Assembly (NCBI GenBank): GCA_900099715.1
Contig: FMTG01000008.1
Span: 1 to 64,000 of the forward strand
Direction of reading: 5' to 3'
DNA from: Ruminococcaceae bacterium YRB3002
Lineage (GTDB): Bacteria > Bacillota > Clostridia > Saccharofermentanales > Saccharofermentanaceae
Length of the DNA: 64,000 nt
Shown: in pieces, positions 35,098 through 42,590 of the stretch
Layout of the letters: the number at the start of each line of letters is the position of its first letter
Numbering within the stretch: the first letter of the stretch is position 1
Notes under the pieces: model-generated
The model's database searches: none
What the model was told of the DNA's origin: nothing
The model's input: only the letters and a program-made list of their open reading frames with translations
Position numbers and translations under genes: made by a program

Positions 35098-36712
35098 ATT
35101 CGTCCTCCCCGGAGAGCCTCGTCGTGAACTTTCCGTTGTCGTAACTGATTATCGTTGCTTTTGAGAGGCTGTCAGAGCGTTCGGGAAAGTCTCTCCTGAG
35201 GTGCGCGCCCCTGCTCTCGCACCTGCTGCCGGCCGAGATCAGTACCGCCTTTGCAAGTGTCAGGATCCCCTCCAGACTGTAATTGTAATACTCCAGTTCA
35301 GATCTGTCGTAATTGATCTTTCCCGCAATACCGAGATAATAATCAATGTCGGTTATGCCGTTCTCCAGCGTGGCCTTATCCCTCACTATGCCGAGTGTGC
35401 TGTTGACAGTATCTGCCAGCATTCCCCTGACGTACATAACGGGGAATCTGCTCGAGGAATTGCGCTTCTGAATGAGCTTGTCATTTTCCTCTTTGATCAG
35501 ATCACTCCAATCGGGCTGACCGGTCTTTGTATCTTTAATATCATATGCGGCAACTTTTCCGCTGTAAACCGCAGCCAGCAGTGAGTTGCCGCCGAGCCTG
35601 TTGGCGCCGTGGTACATGGAAGCACACTCTCCGATGGCATAGAGATTTCTGATGCACGTCCTGTGATGAAGATCGACGGCGATACCGCCCATAAAGAAAT
35701 GAACCGACGGCACTACAGGTATAGGTTCCCTGGTTATGTCCAGATTCCTGTATTTGAGACACAGTTCATAGATCTCGGGTATCCTGTCGAGTATCTTCTC
35801 CCTGCCGAGGAAAGTAACGTCAAGATAAACCTGTCTGCCGGCCTCATGAATGCATCTGGATACCACATCTCTGGGCATGAGATTACCACCGGGGCCGTAG
35901 AGGTCCTCCATAAAGTAAACTCTCTTGCCGTCCTCCTCATAGTAGAGCCTTCCGCCCTCGCCTCTGGCGGCCTCCGAGATCAGCATCTTCTTCTGATCAG
36001 TCTCGATGGCCGTCGGATGATACTGGATAAATTCCAGGTTCTTGAGATCGACGCCCTGCGTAAAGAGTTTTCCCGCCGTATATCCGTCACACTGGGTCGA
36101 TCCGGTGGTCTTGCCGAACAGGGCATTCTGCCCGCCGGTCGCGATAACAACAGCATCTGCCGTGACCGCCTCGATCGTCCTCGTCGCCTCGCTGTAGAGC
36201 ATCGCTCCATAGCACGTTCCGTCCTTGATCAGACCTCCGTAGAAATCCGTCCAGAAACGTCTCTCGATCAGCCCCAGACCCTCATATCTCCTGGCCTCCA
36301 TGACCAGCGCCGTGACGATCTGCTTTCCCGTCGCCGTCCCGGCATAATGCGTTCTCGGATAACTCTGCCCGCCGAAAGCCCTTCTCCCAATCTCCCCGTC
36401 CTTATCCCTGCTGAATACAGTGCCAAGGCTCTCGAGCCATCTGACGATATCGGGCGCCGCTGTGCAAAGTCCCCTGACGGCCTTCTCTCCTGCAATATCA
36501 CATCCGCCCTTCAGCGTATCCCTGATATGCTGCTCGATGCTGTCGCCGTCTCCGGTATTAAGCACGGCATTGATCCCTCCTGCCGCGAGCACCGACTGTG
36601 CCCTCTCCGACGGGAAAGGAGAGACGAGGATAACATGTGCGCCGCGGGATGCGCAGCTGATGGCACATGTGAGACCGGAGATCCCGCTTCCGATGATCAG
36701 GACTTTGCTCAT
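35087..36712 (-). CDS. frdA: Fumarate reductase/succinate dehydrogenase flavoprotein subunit
   Basis: The 541-residue catalytic subunit begins with the FAD motif VLIIGSGISGLTCAISCASRG. The substrate-site motifs include QYHPTAIE (flavin-proximal), the capping domain segment AARGEGGRLYYEEDG, VPSVHFFMGGI and YAIGECASMYHGANRLGGNSLLAA. The histidine to which FAD is usually attached (SHT.AA.GG) is not obvious; the corresponding segment is AQSVLAAGGINAVLN, so FAD may be bound non-covalently. This is closer to the L-aspartate-oxidase-like soluble type in that respect. Confidence 0.85.
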   Translation of the reverse strand: MSKVLIIGSGISGLTCAISCASRGAHVILVSPFPSERAQSVLAAGGINAVLNTGDGDSIEQHIRDTLKGGCDIAGEKAVRGLCTAAPDIVRWLESLGTVFSRDKDGEIGRRAFGGQSYPRTHYAGTATGKQIVTALVMEARRYEGLGLIERRFWTDFYGGLIKDGTCYGAMLYSEATRTIEAVTADAVVIATGGQNALFGKTTGSTQCDGYTAGKLFTQGVDLKNLEFIQYHPTAIETDQKKMLISEAARGEGGRLYYEEDGKRVYFMEDLYGPGGNLMPRDVVSRCIHEAGRQVYLDVTFLGREKILDRIPEIYELCLKYRNLDITREPIPVVPSVHFFMGGIAVDLHHRTCIRNLYAIGECASMYHGANRLGGNSLLAAVYSGKVAAYDIKDTKTGQPDWSDLIKEENDKLIQKRNSSSRFPVMYVRGMLADTVNSTLGIVRDKATLENGITDIDYYLGIAGKINYDRSELEYYNYSLEGILTLAKAVLISAGSRCESRGAHLRRDFPERSDSLSKATIISYDNGKFTTRLSGEDEYEG

Positions 36713-37284
36713 GATGCACCTCCCGTGGCAGCCGGCGAGAACATGATAAGCTCAGTTCTTACTATCACAACGGATGCAGCCACAAAAAGGACCGCACAGA
36801 TTATCCATATTGCGACGTCGAGTCTCCTGCGCTTCTGTTCCGTATCTATAAGTCCAAGGGTAATAAAGGCGTTGCCCGTTGATACGGCCACGTGAGTAAG
36901 TACGATTCCGTAGAAGAGGATCTGTAAAGCGATCAGTGCAATAAACCCGGCCCGGCCATCTTCCGCTGATCTCTGAAGCATCCCGAAAGTCTGGAAGTGC
37001 ACCGGCAGCAGCAGAACCATAATAACGGCACTTATGCGCTGTATTATTGTCCTTACGTTGAGTTTTGGATACCTGAGCCCGTTTCCCTTATCGTGAGCTA
37101 TAAACACTATCACGGCGCTGATTATTATGTGAGCAATCGTCATGGGGGCAACGATGTTAGCTATAGTCTTTGTAACAGACGGGTTATAGTAGAACGTCAG
37201 GAAAGAAATGATCTCATATAGAATATGGACCAGAAAAGCGGCGATGATCGCCAGTCCCAGAACTGCGTTTACCTTTTTACCCAT
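36709..37284 (-). CDS. frdC: Fumarate reductase cytochrome b/membrane-anchor subunit
   Basis: A 191-residue protein with five membrane segments and histidines near helix ends (about residues 19, 51, 87 and 143), suited to binding haem b and quinone. It overlaps frdA by four bases and precedes it, the order frdC-frdA-frdB typical of Firmicutes. Together with ttdAB at 53.5-55.0 kb it points to fumarate respiration. Confidence 0.75.
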   Translation of the reverse strand: MGKKVNAVLGLAIIAAFLVHILYEIISFLTFYYNPSVTKTIANIVAPMTIAHIIISAVIVFIAHDKGNGLRYPKLNVRTIIQRISAVIMVLLLPVHFQTFGMLQRSAEDGRAGFIALIALQILFYGIVLTHVAVSTGNAFITLGLIDTEQKRRRLDVAIWIICAVLFVAASVVIVRTELIMFSPAATGGAS

Positions 37285-37375
37285 GCCGGCTCCTGCATTT
37301 TTGATAATTATATCATCTGCGGGGCGGATTCCATAGCAACGAAATATACCCGTGGATTGAATCTGACATCGTCAA

Positions 37376-37406
37376 ACAAAAAACGCCCCGCATCACGCGA
37401 GACGTT
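37376..37406 (-). terminator. Rho-independent terminator
   Basis: Minus-strand AACGTCTCGC pairs with GCGGGGCGTT over 10 bp, followed by TTTTTTG, 25 bases after the DUF4097 gene. Confidence 0.8.
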
Positions 37407-37430
37407 TCTCTACAAACCTTATATCCCTTA

Positions 37431-37904
37431 TTACTTACTGACTATCTTCAGCACACTGTCCTTACCGTTCAGCTCCACCCTGTTCCCGGCACTCTCCGAA
37501 GAGACCAGTTCATTCTCAAGAACTGTATTGCGTCCCCTGTTCTCTGCCTTGAAGCCGAAGCCTTCAGGTACTCTCAATACTGCCTCGCCGCCAACCATGT
37601 TGATCTCTATAGATCCTTCTACATCTTCAACATCAACCACAATGGATCCCTTGCTGTCGATCTCCAGCTGCTCGAATCTCAGACCGCTCACGGATAAACT
37701 TGAATCGCCCATCTCTATCTCGATCTTCTCTGCAATGTCAGCAGGGATACCGATCTTAACCTTCTCAAGTCCAGCGATCTCGATGTCAGCCTTCCTGCGG
37801 TCTGTGTCAAACTTGACTGTTGAAGGTACAACTATGGTGTCATCATCTGTTCCGTAAAGAGTGATCTCGCACTCGCCTTTAACCTTGATATCATAATCTG
37901 TCAT
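37431..37904 (-). CDS. DUF4097-like beta-helix protein
   Basis: The 157-residue protein consists of repeating short beta strands (ADIEIAGLEKVKIGIP..., LEIDSKGSIVVDVEDVEGSIEINMVGGEAVLRVP), as in DUF4097 adhesin-like domains. It has no signal peptide or membrane segment. Such proteins often sit in envelope-stress operons beside two-component or PspC-like genes. GGAGG precedes the ATG. The upstream region carries the same operator as the ABC transporter operon. Confidence 0.7.
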   Translation of the reverse strand: MTDYDIKVKGECEITLYGTDDDTIVVPSTVKFDTDRRKADIEIAGLEKVKIGIPADIAEKIEIEMGDSSLSVSGLRFEQLEIDSKGSIVVDVEDVEGSIEINMVGGEAVLRVPEGFGFKAENRGRNTVLENELVSSESAGNRVELNGKDSVLKIVSK

Positions 37905-37941
37905 TGCTCTATCCTCCGTAAGTTTTTGGTTTGATGGCTTA

Positions 37942-38006
37942 AGTATAATCCGGACACAAAGAGAATACTTAACCCCAACTTTACGGATTTCTTAACTGTT
38001 TCTTAC
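37942..38006 (-). promoter_or_regulatory. Promoter and direct-repeat operator of the DUF4097 gene
   Basis: Minus-strand GTAAGAAACAGTTAAGAA (38006-37989) is identical to the block upstream of the ABC operon. A second GTTAAG follows at 37973-37968 (23 bp apart) and a TATACT -10 box at 37947-37942, again 20 bases further. Distances to the start codons are 85 and 81 bases for the two genes. Confidence 0.6.
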
Positions 38007-38017
38007 GCATGGGTGAT

Positions 38018-38458
38018 CTACTGGAGAATTGGAACATTATACTCTTCGAGCAGACCGTTCAGTTCCATGACACTCAGGCCGTTGCTGACTGCAAAAATGA
38101 TTACTGAATCCCGGCGTCCTTTGGGATACAGGATCCCTTCCTGCGCTATCTCCAATGCCCGCTGACACTCCTCGAGAGTCATGTGTGTGCCTAACGCTAT
38201 CGCGATTATCTTGTCACGTCCGGGTTTCTTGCGCCCGTCGAAGATCTGGTAGATATAGTTACGGTCAATGCCGCATTTGCGCTGAAGATCAGCGATCGTC
38301 ATGCCACGCTCTTCCAGGATAGCCTTGACATACGAGGTGAATTCGAGAGGATATTTCCCGTCGATCTCGCCCACGTACGAAGCAAGGCTGTCATCGTCTT
38401 CGCATTCAACAAGTTTAGTCATCAGATCGGTTGTTTTCTCATTATCACTGTTGTCCAT
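38018..38458 (-). CDS. XRE-type helix-turn-helix protein
   Basis: A 146-residue protein. After an acidic N-terminal segment, residues about 40-110 form an HTH domain (ILEERGMTIADLQRKCGIDRNYIYQIFDGRKKPGRDKIIAIALGTHMTLEE). The C-terminal part (DSVIIFAVSNGLSVMELNGLLEEYNVPIL) is helical. It is divergent from the kinase gene, with only 31 bp between starts, so it probably controls that promoter. GAGGT precedes the ATG. Confidence 0.75.
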   Translation of the reverse strand: MDNSDNEKTTDLMTKLVECEDDDSLASYVGEIDGKYPLEFTSYVKAILEERGMTIADLQRKCGIDRNYIYQIFDGRKKPGRDKIIAIALGTHMTLEECQRALEIAQEGILYPKGRRDSVIIFAVSNGLSVMELNGLLEEYNVPILQ

Positions 38459-38469
38459 TTTAACCTCTT

Positions 38470-38483
38470 ACACGTGTTATAAT
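38470..38483. promoter_or_regulatory. Shared promoter/operator between HTH and kinase genes
   Basis: The palindrome ACACGTGT (38470-38477) overlaps the extended -10 TGTTATAAT (TATAAT at 38478-38483) of the kinase gene, whose ATG is six bases further. A regulator bound here would block the kinase promoter and affect the divergent HTH gene. Confidence 0.5.
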
Positions 38484-38489
38484 TTTTCC

Positions 38490-39530
38490 ATGAACGATGC
38501 GCATATCTATGAAGAATTATATCATTTTGATGATAAGCATTTTCTTGTCCTGAACAGGATCTCAGGCGATGTTTTTATGTGCAAAATCCTGACCCATTAT
38601 GATCCGGAAGTCTATCGTTATCTTGCGGACAATCCCGACAGGCATGTGCCGCGGATAGAATCCGTTAGCGAGGAGAACGGTACCCTTCGGGTTATCGAAG
38701 AGTACGTCCGCGGCAGCACTTTCGAGACGGTCATGATCGACCCGGCATTGTCCGACAGAGACAAGCTCTCCTATTTTGTCGACCTGTGCGAAGGACTGAA
38801 GTTCCTTCACAGCGCACCCAGGCCGATAATCCACCGCGACCTTAAGCCCTCCAATATCATGGTCTGTGACGATGGTCACGTAGTCATCATAGACTATGAC
38901 GCAGCGAAAACCTTCAAGCCGCAGCAATCGCAGGACACCACCTGTCTCGGAACCGAAGGAAGGGCCGCCCCCGAGCAGTACGGGTTCATGCAGTCAGACG
39001 CGCGGACCGATATCTATGCAGTTGGACGTATGCTCAATGATGCCTTTCCCGACAATACCAGGATCCGTAAGATCGCTGCCAAAGCGATGAGCTTTGATCC
39101 GGCTGACAGGTACGACAGTGTGGATACCCTGCTCAACGCCCTGACACGCAAGATCGGCTACAAAGCAAAACTCAAGCCTCTCTTTCCTCCGCCCGGCTTC
39201 AGGTCGAGGACCTGGTGGAAAATGCCGCTTGCGATCATGGGATACCCATTCCTCATTTACATTGCAGTATCAATGACTATCGAGAACGGAAGTCAGGCAG
39301 AACTGATCATCAGTAAGATCTTCCTCGTTCTGTATGCCCTGACTGTCATCGATATATGTTGTTCGTGGACAGGCATCTACGATGTTTTCCCGTTCATCAA
39401 TGATGACCGCTGGTATCTGAGATGGTTCTTCAGGATCGTCTATTCGTTCGCGGCACTTATCGTGATGACGGTGGTGTTTCTGTTCACGACGGGAATTGTG
39501 AGACACCTATATTCGCTGTTTGGTCTATAA
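38490..39530 (+). CDS. Membrane-anchored Ser/Thr protein kinase
   Basis: The 346-residue protein starts at the ATG at 38490. Residues 10-225 form a protein kinase: the catalytic loop is IIHRDLKPSNIMV, and the metal-binding DFG is replaced by DYD in VVIIDYDAAKTF; the activation segment has GTEGRAAPEQYG. The glycine-rich loop is poorly kept, and a lysine in VFMCKIL is the likely ATP ligand. Two or three C-terminal membrane helices (about 245-270, 280-305, 325-345) anchor it with the kinase inside. There are no PASTA repeats, unlike PrkC. Confidence 0.82.
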   Translation: MNDAHIYEELYHFDDKHFLVLNRISGDVFMCKILTHYDPEVYRYLADNPDRHVPRIESVSEENGTLRVIEEYVRGSTFETVMIDPALSDRDKLSYFVDLCEGLKFLHSAPRPIIHRDLKPSNIMVCDDGHVVIIDYDAAKTFKPQQSQDTTCLGTEGRAAPEQYGFMQSDARTDIYAVGRMLNDAFPDNTRIRKIAAKAMSFDPADRYDSVDTLLNALTRKIGYKAKLKPLFPPPGFRSRTWWKMPLAIMGYPFLIYIAVSMTIENGSQAELIISKIFLVLYALTVIDICCSWTGIYDVFPFINDDRWYLRWFFRIVYSFAALIVMTVVFLFTTGIVRHLYSLFGL

Positions 39531-39537
39531 GAATAAT

Positions 39538-39564
39538 GGGAGTGACCTGTAAAAGATCACTCCC
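39538..39564. terminator. Hairpin between convergent genes
   Basis: GGGAGTGA and TCACTCCC form a perfect 8-bp stem just after the kinase stop and before the converging gene; no strong U-tract. Confidence 0.55.
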
Positions 39565-39586
39565 AACTTCGCATCAATACTTCATG

Positions 39587-40378
39587 TTACCAGTTGAAGT
39601 ACTTGCCTCTTGCTATAACAGTATAATCAGCTACATTTGATGTTGATACATTCTCGTTGCCAAATATAGTTGATATCTCAAAACTGGAAGTTGCTCCGGC
39701 ACCGATTGAACTAGGGTAAGTATAACCGACGTCAAGGATCTCTCCGTCCGCGTCAAAGAATACTGCAATGATCATTGCATCAGTTAAAGATATTTCCTCA
39801 TCAGTATTGTTAGTAACACGACCCGTTACTTTGATTCCCATTCCGTAATCATTATCTCTGATATCCAGATCCGAGACCGGATAATCAACTATGGCATCTT
39901 TTCCTTTTTTAGCTATCTCGATCGTAAACGTTGGAACGAGGTTTACTCCGTTGTCCAAGGAGACACCTTCATCGATGTAACCGTTGTTGAAGAAATAACC
40001 TTTCTCGCCGGGAGCCAGTACATCAGGTGAACCGGTCACCATACTGTCTGCCTGAAGAAGATGGCCGCTGTCATCCTCCAGATCAAAAGTGCATGAACCA
40101 AGATAAATATATGAACTGCCGGTATTTGTTATTTCAATAATTCCGCAATACTCTTCTCTGTTAATGGAGTTTGTATAATGCGTAAATGTTGTATGCGTGA
40201 TTTCATACTCAATTCTTGGCTCGGTTGTTGTAGCTTGTGTGCCGTCATCATTACCGCCATCCTTGACCGTTATGCTGTCCGTTTCCTTTGTGCCTGATGA
40301 GCCTGAAGCCAGCGACATAAATGCAAATGAACCGATCAGCAGACATGCTCCCAGTTTACTCAGTACATCTTTTCTCAT
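39587..40378 (-). CDS. Secreted FxLYD-like hypothetical protein
   Basis: The 263-residue protein has a signal peptide (KLGACLLIGSFAFMSLASG) and a Thr/Asp-rich linker, then two beta-sandwich-like halves. The second (IKVTGRVTNNTDEEISLTDAMIIAVFFDADGEILDVGYTYPSSIGAGATSSFEI) follows the pattern of FxLYD domains. A lipobox is not clear. It overlaps the end of the VanZ-like gene by 23 bases. Function unknown. Confidence 0.6.
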   Translation of the reverse strand: MRKDVLSKLGACLLIGSFAFMSLASGSSGTKETDSITVKDGGNDDGTQATTTEPRIEYEITHTTFTHYTNSINREEYCGIIEITNTGSSYIYLGSCTFDLEDDSGHLLQADSMVTGSPDVLAPGEKGYFFNNGYIDEGVSLDNGVNLVPTFTIEIAKKGKDAIVDYPVSDLDIRDNDYGMGIKVTGRVTNNTDEEISLTDAMIIAVFFDADGEILDVGYTYPSSIGAGATSSFEISTIFGNENVSTSNVADYTVIARGKYFNW

Positions 40379-40817
40379 TCTGATGCCTCCCCGTATATAT
40401 TTTTGTTACAAGAGCGGCTGCACAGATGGCACAGAATTCGACTATGATATCTTTGACATCGAAAGTCCCGGATACAAAAGAAAAGACCTGTATCGATTCC
40501 ATTGCCAATGCGACCAGTGAAGCCACTGTAATAACCTTCAGAAGATCGGGAAGACCATACCCGTTCTTTATGAACAGCTGGAGTCCCGAAGACAGAGAGT
40601 ATCCCCACAAAAGATCACAGCCATGAGCCCTGATCATGCCGGGATAATCTATGCTTTTTACAGCGATACCGATCTTCGAGGCAAAAGATGATATATACGT
40701 CTGGCTGCCGGCCGTCAGATAGATTAACAATCCCAGGATAAGCGGAATAGTCATATTCAGAAACAAAAATGCTTGGAGTCTGTTCGTGCCGCATCGAAAG
40801 CAAAACATCTTAAGCAC
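40356..40817 (-). CDS. VanZ-like membrane protein
   Basis: A 153-residue protein with four membrane segments and the VanZ-like signature ESIQVFSFVSGTFDVKDIIVEF (glutamate before a helix and an aspartate-rich loop). VanZ relatives affect the cell envelope and, in some bacteria, teicoplanin sensitivity; a resistance role here is not supported by context. The first residues (MLKMFCFRCGTNRLQ) may be preceded by other starts. Confidence 0.65.
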   Translation of the reverse strand: MLKMFCFRCGTNRLQAFLFLNMTIPLILGLLIYLTAGSQTYISSFASKIGIAVKSIDYPGMIRAHGCDLLWGYSLSSGLQLFIKNGYGLPDLLKVITVASLVALAMESIQVFSFVSGTFDVKDIIVEFCAICAAALVTKIYTGRHQNEKRCTE

Positions 40818-40885
40818 CTCGCAAGATAGTTAACCAATTCTACCATCGGGAAATATCGGACTGGTATGCCACCGGCATACACGGA

Positions 40886-40959
40886 TGGAGCGCCGGGTGA
40901 GGGTCGAACTCACTTTATGCGGTTTTGCAGACCGCACGGCAGGCCGCTGCCTCCGGCGC
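40886..40959 (-). tRNA. tRNA-Cys(GCA)
   Basis: Acceptor GCGCCGG/CCGGCGC, anticodon loop CTGCAAA with stem GCGGT/ACCGC, canonical TTCGACC T-loop, CCA encoded. It is the last gene of the array in transcription order. Confidence 0.93.
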
Positions 40960-40974
40960 ATTACAAAGCGAAAA

Positions 40975-41067
40975 TGGCGCCGATGCCGGGAGTCGAACCC
41001 GGACACCGCCTGAGCGGCTACTCACGGTTTAGCAAACCGCTGCCTTACCGGTTAGGCTTACATCAGC
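40975..41067 (-). tRNA. tRNA-Ser(GCT)
   Basis: Acceptor GCTGATG/CATCGGC with G73 and encoded CCA. Loop TTGCTAA gives anticodon GCT. The long variable arm (around TAGCCGCTCAGGCGG) is present, as expected for serine. Confidence 0.93.
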
Positions 41068-41078
41068 ATGTATAAAAA

Positions 41079-41153
41079 TGGCACCGGGTACAGGAATCGA
41101 ACCTGTCTCTTCCGGTTCGTAGCCGGATATTCTATCCGATAGACTAACCCGGT
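41079..41153 (-). tRNA. tRNA-Arg(ACG)
   Basis: Acceptor ACCGGGT/ACCCGGT, stem TCCGG/CCGGA around loop CTACGAA, T-loop TTCGATT, CCA encoded. Confidence 0.93.
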
Positions 41154-41158
41154 AAATG

Positions 41159-41233
41159 TGGCAGGCCGGCAAGGACTTGAACCTTGAACTTCGGAGTCAG
41201 AGTCCGACGTGTTACCGATTATACCATCGGCCT
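41159..41233 (-). tRNA. tRNA-Gln(CTG)
   Basis: Stem TCGGA/TCCGA around loop CTCTGAC gives anticodon CTG. T-arm CAAGG-TTCAAGT-CCTTG, acceptor AGGCCG/CGGCCT with a mismatch at pair 7, CCA encoded. Confidence 0.9.
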
Positions 41234-41237
41234 GTAA

Positions 41238-41326
41238 TGGCGCCGTGTGAGGGATTCGAACCCCCAGAACTTTTTACATCCAACGGTTTTCAGGACCGAC
41301 CCTCCTCCCCGCTAAGGTAACACGGC
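41238..41326 (-). tRNA. tRNA-Ser(TGA)
   Basis: Acceptor GCCGTGT/ACACGGC, G73, CCA encoded. Loop CCTGAAA gives anticodon TGA. Long variable arm (TTGGATGTAAAAAGTTC) present. One T-T mismatch closes the anticodon stem. Confidence 0.9.
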
Positions 41327-41382
41327 GTATATTGGAACCACCATCCTTGCCTGTGCGCATGACACAGACAAAGATGCGTGGC

Positions 41383-41883
41383 TTATTTCGAATACTTGTT
41401 GGCAATACCGCTGGCAGTATAGCTGTCAGGCTTGATCATGCAGACGTAGCCATAGCTCGTAACCCAGCTGGTAATCTCCTTGATCAGCATGGACGTCTTG
41501 CCGTAACGGCCGATATCACAGTGGATCTGAAAGGAGATGTCAAGAGATGCGATGTCGATATCTCTCTCGAGAAGGGCGAGCTCAAGACGGTCGATAAGAC
41601 CGTTGGCTATGCTAAGGCTTCTGGCTGTCTCCTCATTGATTTTCTGCTTTAGATTTGAGATCCGGCGGACGAACTCGATGTTGTAGAAATAGATGCCGCC
41701 GTTGCCCCGTCTGTGGACCGCGATCACTTCGACCATCTTGGTCTGTCCGTGGCTCTGGCTGTCCGTACCGACAGTTATCTCGTACGCCGCATGTGGCTCC
41801 TCTGCGATGTAACGGGTTATGCGGTCGATTATCCCGTCCATCGTTACTTCCTGTCCGTTAGCTGATCTGAACATTTTATTCAC
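41383..41883 (-). CDS. YkuK-family RNase H-like protein (DUF458)
   Basis: A 166-residue soluble protein. YEITVGTDSQSHGQTKMVEVIAVHRRGNGGIYFY supplies the first acidic residue (D) of an RNase H-like fold, and SFQIHCDIGRYGKTSMLIKEITSWV and YVCMIKPDSYTASGIANKYSK follow the YkuK pattern (DUF458, annotated as putative RNase H-like nuclease in Firmicutes). Its role is unknown. It lies on the same strand inside the tRNA array, with GGAGG eight bases before the ATG. Confidence 0.82.
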   Translation of the reverse strand: MNKMFRSANGQEVTMDGIIDRITRYIAEEPHAAYEITVGTDSQSHGQTKMVEVIAVHRRGNGGIYFYNIEFVRRISNLKQKINEETARSLSIANGLIDRLELALLERDIDIASLDISFQIHCDIGRYGKTSMLIKEITSWVTSYGYVCMIKPDSYTASGIANKYSK

Positions 41884-41903
41884 CTCCTTGCTGTATAGCT
41901 AAC

Positions 41904-41978
41904 TGGTGCGTCAGAGAGGATTCGAACCTCCATCTCAATGATTAAAGGTCATTTGCTTTTCCGTTAAGCGACTGACGC
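41904..41978 (-). tRNA. tRNA-Lys(TTT)
   Basis: Acceptor GCGTCAG/CTGACGC, stem AATGA/TCATT around loop CCTTTAA, T-loop TTCGAAT, A73, CCA encoded. Confidence 0.93.
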
Positions 41979-41982
41979 GTGC

Positions 41983-42059
41983 TGGCAGCGTATGCCGGAT
42001 TCGAACCGCGCGAATGCAGGATTGAAAATCCTGTGAGTTAGCCTCTTCTCCAATACGCC
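41983..42059 (-). tRNA. tRNA-Glu(TTC)
   Basis: Stem CAGGA/TCCTG around loop TTTTCAA gives anticodon TTC. Acceptor GGCGTAT/ATACGCT with a terminal G-T pair, CCA encoded, five bases from tRNA-Lys. Confidence 0.9.
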
Positions 42060-42105
42060 GTGTTTACTGTAATGTCTGGTCTTCCCGAAGCGAGGAAGGA
42101 GCATA

Positions 42106-42180
42106 TGGGTGGAAATACAGGATTCAAACCTATCCCTGCGGATCCACAAACCGCCGTGCTGTCACTACACCAATAACCAC
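42106..42180 (-). tRNA. tRNA-His(GTG), with mismatched acceptor stem
   Basis: Loop TTGTGGA gives anticodon GTG, and the extra 5' G opposite C73 typical of histidine is present. The acceptor GTGGTTAT faces ATTTCCAC, leaving two adjacent T-T mismatches, and the pair closing the anticodon loop is also T-T. The T-loop is TTTGAAT. It may be active but weak. Confidence 0.75.
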
Positions 42181-42192
42181 ATATTGTATAAA

Positions 42193-42280
42193 TGGTCCCG
42201 GCCGAGGGTAACGCTCCCACTCGAGTCTCGCGACAACGGATTTACAGTCCGTCCCGCCTCTTTAACGGATTACACCGGGA
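42193..42280 (-). tRNA. tRNA-Tyr(GTA), unusual T-loop
   Basis: Stem ACGGA/TCCGT around loop CTGTAAA gives anticodon GTA, and a variable arm with GTC-GCGA-GAC is present, as expected for tyrosine. The T-loop reads AGCGTTA in place of TTCGAAT, with one T-T mismatch in its stem, and the D-loop lacks a clear GG. CCA is encoded. Confidence 0.75.
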
Positions 42281-42283
42281 TGT

Positions 42284-42356
42284 TGGTTGCGGGGCCGGGA
42301 ATCGAACCCGGATAGTCAGGCTTATGAAACCAAACTGGGAGCCAACCCTCCCCGCA
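42284..42356 (-). tRNA. tRNA-Met(CAT), probably elongator
   Basis: Acceptor TGCGGGG/CCCCGCA fully paired, so not an initiator. Loop TTCATAA gives anticodon CAT; the anticodon stem has one T-T mismatch. CCA encoded. A CAT-reading tRNA-Ile is the alternative but less likely because a UAU tRNA-Ile is in the array. Confidence 0.85.
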
Positions 42357-42360
42357 ATAT

Positions 42361-42434
42361 TGGAGTGCCATACGGGACTTGAACCCGTACCGACAGTTTG
42401 GAAGACTGTGGTGCTGCCGTTACACCAATGACAC
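42361..42434 (-). tRNA. tRNA-Gly(TCC)
   Basis: Acceptor GTGTCAT/ATGGCAC, stem ACAGT/ACTGT around loop CTTCCAA, T-loop TTCAAGT, T73, CCA encoded. Confidence 0.92.
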
Positions 42435-42437
42435 AGA

Positions 42438-42512
42438 TGGTACCCGGTAAGGGACTTGAACCCATAACTTCCTGCTTGTAGGGCAGGTACTCTCCCATTG
42501 AGTTAACCGAGT
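42438..42512 (-). tRNA. tRNA-Val(TAC)
   Basis: Acceptor ACTCGGT/ACCGGGT, stem CCTGC/GCAGG around loop CCTACAA, T-loop TTCAAGT, CCA encoded. Confidence 0.92.
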
Positions 42513-42514
42513 AT

Positions 42515-42590
42515 TGGTGGAAACAACGGGAGTCGAACCCGCGACCTCCTGCTTGCAAGGCAGGCGCTCTCCCAACTGAGCTATGTCCCC
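42515..42590 (-). tRNA. tRNA-Ala(TGC)
   Basis: Acceptor GGGGACA/TGTTTCC (two G-T pairs), stem CCTGC/GCAGG around loop CTTGCAA, canonical D and T loops, CCA encoded. Confidence 0.92.

Noticed and set aside
35609-36895. 428-codon plus-strand frame opposite frdA
   Set aside because: It is the antisense shadow of frdA and frdC, which have clear motifs on the other strand.
41327-41382. Possible terminator between tRNA-Ser(TGA) and the YkuK-family gene
   Set aside because: No stable stem followed by a U-tract could be drawn.
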